A stretch of 64,000 bases of DNA, taken from positions 1,265,731 through 1,329,730 of the forward strand of contig NZ_JABRPK010000001.1 of NCBI RefSeq assembly GCF_013248995.1, written 5' to 3'. Shown here piece after piece: positions 60,523 to 64,000 of the stretch. The notes beneath the pieces were generated by a model. It did not search any database and was not told the DNA's origin. It saw only the letters and a program-made list of their open reading frames with translations. The stretch comes from Frigoribacterium sp. VKM Ac-2836 (GTDB lineage: Bacteria; Actinomycetota; Actinomycetes; Actinomycetales; Microbacteriaceae). The translations under genes were made by a program, and so were the position numbers. How positions within the stretch are numbered: position 1 is the stretch's first letter; each line of letters opens with the position of its first letter.

Positions 60523-61095
60523 ATGACTCAACGTCGCGTCGAACCACCTAGGGGCCGGTCTGAAAGCACCCTCCGCAAGTCGATGCTGACGCAGTTGATC
60601 CTGCAGGGATCGATCGGGGTGCTCGTGTTCTCGTCTCTTCTACTCAATGAGGACCGCGGCGGGTTCCGGATCGCCAGCGTGGTTCTCTTCGTCGTATGGC
60701 TAGCAGCCGGCACAACGTACGTCGCGCAGTTCCGGGCGCTGGGCTCCTGGCGAACTCTCCCCGTCCACCCGGGAGAAGAAATGCTGTGGGGAACTGTCGC
60801 CAGCCGTATCCGGCCCAAGGGCGGAGTGGGATTATCGGGCCAGTTCTCCATGTCGACGCAGCGTTTCCGATACCGGCCGAGCCTGGTCGCTCGCCTTCGA
60901 GGAGCGCCAGCCGAAGAATGGGCCACAGACTCTCTCCACAGCGTGACCGTGACGCCAGGCAACGGCCGAGCCTTTGCGTCCGGCCGATGGGTCGTCGTCG
61001 AGACGGACACCGGTGATCCGGTGACCCTTCTGACCGGAGAGCCGCGAGCAGTTGCCGAAGACATCGAAAAGGCCCTGACGCGGGCGCACCGCTAA
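60523..61095 (+). CDS. Membrane protein with a C-terminal PH-like domain
   Basis: 190 residues from the ATG at 60523 (AAGG 8 bp upstream; GTG at 60517 is an alternative). Helices LTQLILQGSIGVLVFSSLLL and RIASVVLFVVWLAAGTTYVA are followed by about 110 soluble residues. GEEMLWGTVASRIRPKGGVG, FRYRPSLVARLRG and WATDSLHSVTVTPGNGR resemble the strand pattern of bacterial PH-like (GRAM/bPH) domains; this is inference. Confidence 0.68.
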   Translation: MTQRRVEPPRGRSESTLRKSMLTQLILQGSIGVLVFSSLLLNEDRGGFRIASVVLFVVWLAAGTTYVAQFRALGSWRTLPVHPGEEMLWGTVASRIRPKGGVGLSGQFSMSTQRFRYRPSLVARLRGAPAEEWATDSLHSVTVTPGNGRAFASGRWVVVETDTGDPVTLLTGEPRAVAEDIEKALTRAHR

Positions 61096-61117
61096 GGGCA
61101 GCCAGCGCGCGGTTCAG

Positions 61118-61133
61118 TATCCCCTACCGGGAC
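61118..61133 (+). repeat. Boundary motif copy 25
   Basis: TATCCCCTACCGGGAC, 22 bp after the preceding stop. Confidence 0.7.
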
Positions 61134-61184
61134 GTCTTCGTATCCTGCGCCGCGGCCCTCCCACTGGAGGGCGCATCATGAACC

Positions 61185-61691
61185 ATGATCTTCCGCAGGC
61201 GGCCCCACACAACGCCCGAGCCACCCGAACCGGTCTATCCCCAAAGCGCTGCCGTACCCGACTTCGCAACCTGGTCAGCTGACGGCATAGCTGGACGGAT
61301 CGGACGTGGAGATCACGCAGGCAGGTGGGTCATCGCCTCGTGCGATGACACCCCGTTCGTTCCACCATTCGGATACCACCTGATGCTGCCGGACGAGGAA
61401 TTGCTCCGAGACGACGGGTCACTGTTTCTTGTCTCTGGATGCAGCGACGAAGAGAGACCTGACGGAGGCGGCGTAATCGACCTCCTGACCGAAGAACTGG
61501 ACGTGACCTAGAGCATCGACCACGCCGACTTCCTGGCCGCAGACGCCGCGTGGCAAGAAGCCTTCAGGGAGGAGATAGACCAGGAACGGCATCAGAACGG
61601 CTTGCCGCCGTTCGCCTGGGAAACAAACCCGATGCCCTCGAGGGAAGACTCGGAACGGTTCGTATGGTGGCTCACTAGCTTGAAACGCTGA
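61185..61691 (+). pseudogene. Gene interrupted by an in-frame TAG
   Basis: From the ATG at 61185 the frame encodes 108 residues (DFATWSADGIAGRIGRGDHA, FGYHLMLPDEELLRDDGSLF, GVIDLLTEELDVT) and meets TAG at 61509-61511. The same frame continues at once with SIDHADFLAADAAWQEAFRE, FAWETNPMPSREDSERFVWW and LTSLKR to a TGA at 61689-61691. Both halves look like genuine soluble protein, so a single nonsense mutation of a gene of about 168 codons is the simplest reading. Family not recognised. Confidence 0.65.
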
Positions 61692-61758
61692 CACTGAGCC
61701 TTCTCGGCACCTCTGAAGACAACTGGGCGTCTGCGCCACAGCCTGTCGGGCGCAAGAG

Positions 61759-61774
61759 TATCGGCTATCGGGCA
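61759..61774 (+). repeat. Boundary motif copy 26
   Basis: TATCGGCTATCGGGCA, exact core. A partial relative (CCTGTCGGGCGC) lies 20 bp upstream at 61741. Confidence 0.85.
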
Positions 61775-61883
61775 GTGGGCCGGCGATCTGTTTGCGCCGG
61801 CGGGCCCTTTGCTCTCCGCGCAGAACGAAGCAAAACCCCACAAACGATCCCCCGAGCACCAGTGGCGCGACGTAACTGATCAC
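61764..61883 (-). pseudogene. Small membrane ORF running through the motif
   Basis: From the ATG at 61881-61883 a helix (VAPLVLGGSFVGFCFVLRG) and basic tail EQRARRRKQIAG are followed by PLPDS, which is the boundary motif translated. No stop occurs at the junction: the frame continues antisense through the neighbouring gene to 61419. The natural 3' end seems lost. Confidence 0.4.
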
Positions 61884-61932
61884 CGCCTCAGGCTGCTCCC
61901 ACCCCGAGCCTCAGTCAAGCGCCTCGGTTCTT

Positions 61933-61949
61933 GATGGGCTAACGGGAGG
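61933..61949 (+). repeat. Boundary motif copy 27
   Basis: GATGGGCTAACGGGAGG, AAC variant. Confidence 0.6.
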
Positions 61950-61990
61950 ACGCAGGTTGCCAGCTAACGGCGCTGTCGCTGAATTCGGTC

Positions 61991-62302
61991 ATGCCAAGGA
62001 AAGCCGCGCAAGAGGCGATCGAGTGGACGGAGGCGGACCGGCTCAGGCCGCTGCTCGGTGTGGGGAGCATCGCCACGATGATCCACACCGTTGACCGAGT
62101 CGGCGGGCCTGAGCGCTTTCGCGTCGGCCTCAGCGAACCACCCTCGTTCGTCGAACATGACGACCCCTCTTCGGTTCCGAGAAGCATCCCAGCGGGCGGG
62201 GTCGCGGTCAACGATCTTCTATCGGGACGGCTCGACAAGACAGAGCTCAGCGACGTCCACGACCGCACCGCCTGGCATGTCCGGGTAATAGTTCTCGCGT
62301 AG
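61991..62302 (+). CDS. Hypothetical protein with a junction-derived tail
   Basis: 103 residues. The first 74 (AAQEAIEWTEADRLRPLLGV, MIHTVDRVGGPERFRVGLSE) look real and have GC-rich third positions. At 62213 the frame enters the boundary motif (NDLLSGR) and then runs antisense into the ASCH gene until 62302, so the last 28 residues probably come from the next cassette. No Shine-Dalgarno. Family not recognised. Confidence 0.55.
   Translation: MPRKAAQEAIEWTEADRLRPLLGVGSIATMIHTVDRVGGPERFRVGLSEPPSFVEHDDPSSVPRSIPAGGVAVNDLLSGRLDKTELSDVHDRTAWHVRVIVLA
62213..62228 (+). repeat. Boundary motif copy 28
   Basis: GATCTTCTATCGGGAC, exact core; contains the TAG stop of the ASCH gene. Confidence 0.85.
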
Positions 62303-62560
62303 CTGCGCTGCGAAGAGCGTCATGTCCGTTCCCGGAGGCTCGTGAGCCTGCTCCGCAGTAAGCTCGTCGAGGCGGTACTGGCGGACCGCGACGACCTGCC
62401 CGGCGATCGGCTGCGCAGTCGGATGATTATCGAAGACGAACGTCGCGGCTCCGACGTGGACCGACTCGCCCCAGCGGACAGTGGTCACTTTCTGGCCAGC
62501 GACGATCGCGTCGTAGTGCTTGCGGTGGAAATGGACAACATGGCGAGCTTCGTCAGTCAC
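62219..62560 (-). CDS. ASCH-domain protein
   Basis: 113 residues from a GTG at 62558-62560; CAGGCT 6 bp upstream may be a leaderless -10 box. HRKHYDAIVAGQKVTTVRWG is the ASCH entry motif, followed by GAATFVFDNHP, PIAGQVVAVRQYRLDEL and FAAQLRENYYPDM. ASCH domains bind or process RNA or nucleotides. The protein ends CLVEPSR, where the final CGA-TAG is part of the boundary motif. Confidence 0.8.
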   Translation of the reverse strand: MTDEARHVVHFHRKHYDAIVAGQKVTTVRWGESVHVGAATFVFDNHPTAQPIAGQVVAVRQYRLDELTAEQAHEPPGTDMTLFAAQLRENYYPDMPGGAVVDVAELCLVEPSR

Positions 62561-62593
62561 CAGACCAGCCTGCCGCAGAATCGTCCGTCCACC

Positions 62594-62609
62594 GATCGGC
62601 TATCGGGCC
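62594..62609 (+). repeat. Boundary motif copy 29
   Basis: GATCGGCTATCGGGCC, exact core, adjacent to the stop of the next minus-strand gene. Confidence 0.85.
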
Positions 62610-62762
62610 CTAGTGCAGTCTCTCGGAGTGGACCTGGTGGAGCCGATGGCGAAGGTCTTGCACATACGTATCGCGCCGTTCCGGGTCCTCCTCGAGCCCC
62701 TCGAGGCAAGCCCTGACGGCAGCCTCGATCAGTTCGAGTGGATCGCTGAACTGAGTGGGCAC
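62610..62762 (-). CDS. Short acidic helical protein
   Basis: 50 residues from a GTG 1 bp after the upstream gene's stop, so translationally coupled. FSDPLELIEAAVRACLEGLE and DPERRDTYVQDLRHRLHQVH form amphipathic helices. Possibly a partner of the upstream product. Family not recognised. Confidence 0.6.
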   Translation of the reverse strand: MPTQFSDPLELIEAAVRACLEGLEEDPERRDTYVQDLRHRLHQVHSERLH

Positions 62763-62763
62763 C

Positions 62764-63042
62764 TCAGAGCGCGCTTGTGAAGTCGTCGAAGCTTGGGTAG
62801 TCAAAGGGGACACCGAGGTCATCGTCGTCGCGGACATCCTCTGGGACGGCCTCTGACTCGAACGCGATCGGAATGCCCGGTGTGACCAGCACGTCCAGCA
62901 CCCTGTTCCCGACCAGAGTGACACTCACCATGCCCGCACCATCTTGGGCCGCTTGCACCACGGCTTCCTTGACCTGGCTGAAGTCCTGCCCCTGAGCCAG
63001 ATCGTGCGGGACTCCGTCCACGTGCATCGTGATCCGTTCCAT
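62764..63042 (-). CDS. Hypothetical acidic protein
   Basis: 92 residues from the ATG at 63040-63042. ERITMHVDGVPHDLAQGQDF and MVSVTLVGNRVLDVLVTPGI suggest a small beta/alpha domain, and the tail is strongly acidic (VPEDVRDDDDLGVPFDYPSFDDF). It heads a two-gene operon. Small acidic partners occur in toxin-antitoxin and immunity pairs, but no toxin motif is seen. Confidence 0.6.
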   Translation of the reverse strand: MERITMHVDGVPHDLAQGQDFSQVKEAVVQAAQDGAGMVSVTLVGNRVLDVLVTPGIPIAFESEAVPEDVRDDDDLGVPFDYPSFDDFTSAL

Positions 63043-63152
63043 GCCCCGATGCTGCCCCGGGTAAGACAATGCCCGCCCGACAAGCGCAGAGGGGTTGCCG
63101 GCGGGGATAGTCCTACCTACCCTGTGCCTCTCCCAAAAGAGGCCCGCCTGAA

Positions 63153-63168
63153 GACCGTCTATGGGCAG
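63153..63168 (+). repeat. Boundary motif copy 30
   Basis: GACCGTCTATGGGCAG, lacking the C of CTATCGGG. Confidence 0.6.
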
Positions 63169-63199
63169 CGTGGCGCTTTGAGCCGCCTTACAGTTGAGC

Positions 63200-63478
63200 G
63201 TGACTTTTAGCTCGATGTGGACGATGCACGGCATCTCCTACGGGGCCGAGGTCCACGACGGTTTCCTGCTGTGGGGCTCCGCGCCAGCGAGTATGCGTGA
63301 ACCCCTGAAGATGAAGCGGGTGGTTCCTAGCGAATTCAAGGTCATCTCCCGTGTGACAGCCGGCAACGAGACCGTCATCACCGCCATGGTCTCGGGCAAG
63401 ACGGTGAGAGTGGTCATCCCCAACATCGTCGTTGGGGCCCTGGAACTGGCTTGGAAGCGCGTGAACGACTCGGCCTAA
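63200..63478 (+). CDS. Hypothetical small protein
   Basis: 92 residues from a GTG at 63200; TACAGT 5 bp upstream suggests a leaderless transcript, and a TTG at 63194 is in frame. MHGISYGAEVHDGFLLWGSA, FKVISRVTAGNETVITAMVSG and VVIPNIVVGALELAWKRV. Soluble; family not recognised. Last gene of the cassette-like region. Confidence 0.6.
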   Translation: MTFSSMWTMHGISYGAEVHDGFLLWGSAPASMREPLKMKRVVPSEFKVISRVTAGNETVITAMVSGKTVRVVIPNIVVGALELAWKRVNDSA

Positions 63479-63573
63479 CCAGGCTCGATGACACCACGAG
63501 CGGTGGGGCCTCCGCGGAACCGCGGTTGTTCACTAGTTCGTCCGCGCATGCCTATTGTCACTGTCCGCTCTGC

Positions 63574-63590
63574 GATCGCTATTCGGAAAC
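63574..63590 (+). repeat. Boundary motif copy 31 (weak)
   Basis: GATCGCTATTCGGAAAC; candidate right-hand edge of the region. Confidence 0.35.
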
Positions 63591-63670
63591 AATAAGAGCC
63601 GAGCGCCTGAGGTGACGAGGATTTGGGCCGGTGCCCCTCGGTCACGGGCGGGTAACGAAGTAGATGCGTT

Positions 63671-63699
63671 CCAATCCTTTCCGGGCCCGGTGGCGAACC
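63671..63699 (+). promoter_or_regulatory. Possible ECF (SigK-like) promoter
   Basis: CCAATCC, 16 bp, CGAACC, resembling the mycobacterial SigK form CCATCC-N17-CCGAAT. It lies 42 bp before the lipoprotein start. Confidence 0.35.
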
Positions 63700-63740
63700 C
63701 TGTACATCCCCACCGGGACCAACAGACAAGGAGCTTCATC

Positions 63741-64000
63741 ATGAACGCCTTCACTCGTAAGAACATCACCAAGACCACGCTGGGTCTCGTCGCCTCGGGC
63801 GCCCTCGTCTTCAGCCTCGCGGCCTGCTCGATGGACTCCGGTTCGTCGACCGACACGTCGTCCTCTTCCTCCTCGTCGTCCGCCGAGCCCAGCGCCGCCT
63901 CGACGCCCGCCGCGTCGATCGCTGACCTCAGCAACGGTGTCGACACCCAGGTCGCCGTCGACGCGTCCTTCGTCGACGCCCTCACCAGCCTCGGCCTCAC
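63741..64000 (+). CDS. Secreted lipoprotein, N-terminal part (cut by window edge)
   Basis: At least 86 residues from the ATG at 63741 (AAGGAGC 7 bp upstream); no stop before the window end. Signal peptide TTLGLVASGALVFSLAAC with lipobox cysteine at residue 29, then a Ser/Thr-rich linker and ASIADLSNGVDTQVAVDASF. The adhesion-like or surface domain begins as the window ends, so no family is assigned. Confidence 0.8.
   Translation, partial: MNAFTRKNITKTTLGLVASGALVFSLAACSMDSGSSTDTSSSSSSSSAEPSAASTPAASIADLSNGVDTQVAVDASFVDALTSLGL

Noticed and set aside
61939..62268. Minus-strand 109-codon frame ending in the motif
   Set aside because: It is Ser/Arg-rich and lacks structure; the plus-strand frame at 61991 has better codon usage and sequence character.
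44134..63478. Prophage or ICE
   Set aside because: No capsid, portal, terminase, tail, relaxase, FtsK/TraB or integrase gene is present.
44044..63590. CRISPR array interpretation of the repeated motif
   Set aside because: Spacing is irregular (tens of bp to over 2 kb), intervals encode proteins, the repeat is only about 16 bp and no cas genes are present.
44044..63590. Canonical integron with attC sites
   Set aside because: I looked for paired RYYYAAC and GTTRRRY boxes bracketing each boundary and found no consistent second core site; no intI is visible. The similarity is kept only as a hypothesis.

Overview
The window is high-GC DNA from an actinobacterium, most likely a member of the Microbacteriaceae; the genus is not resolved. 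Evidence: pervasive GC-rich codon third positions, frequent GTG starts, many leaderless genes (a TANNNT -10 box 5-8 bp before the start codon), and gene orders shared with Mycobacterium. The left edge cuts mraZ. Next to it come a DUF3040 gene, a polyprenyl synthetase, an Rv2175c-like DNA-binding protein, the PASTA kinase PknL, class II DAHP synthase, an acyltransferase and an acyl-CoA synthetase, in the order familiar from M. tuberculosis Rv2166c-Rv2187. A second conserved block (MerR-like regulator, FtsR, GarA) follows.

1-44 kb is ordinary chromosome. 14.8-19.5 kb holds an HtrA-like protease, a NUDIX-NYN fusion, a J-domain/NERD fusion and small envelope genes. 19.5-26.2 kb is a metabolic stretch with four aldo-keto reductases and a mannonate-dehydratase-like enzyme. 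26.2-44 kb carries a purine permease, two DoxX-like proteins, two MFS transporters with nearby regulators, a luciferase-like oxidoreductase, an acetylxylan-esterase-like hydrolase, a quinone oxidoreductase, a metallo-hydrolase, a patatin, a MshA-like glycosyltransferase and a haem-degrading-domain protein. Strong hairpin terminators separate many of these units. A 10-base word, CGCGCCTCCT, is scattered through this part with a strong strand bias.

44-63.6 kb is different. It is a run of about 30 mostly small, mostly unrecognised genes in both orientations, rich in two-helix membrane proteins of 60-100 residues, mixed with a phosphotransferase, GNAT, ASCH, cupin, MarR, TetR, FAD-monooxygenase and NmrA-like genes. 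Between almost every gene or divergent gene pair sits a copy of a roughly 16-bp motif with consensus GATCNNCTATCGGGCA. Nearly all copies point the same way whatever the direction of the gene. Minus-strand genes often stop inside the motif, two reading frames run through it into foreign sequence, and several genes are truncated, frameshifted or carry a nonsense codon. The layout resembles an integron cassette array, but the motif lacks the paired R and L boxes of attC and no recombinase is visible here. This cassette-like array is the main finding.

After the array, chromosome-like sequence seems to resume with a secreted lipoprotein gene, cut by the right edge, behind a possible ECF-type (SigK-like) promoter.
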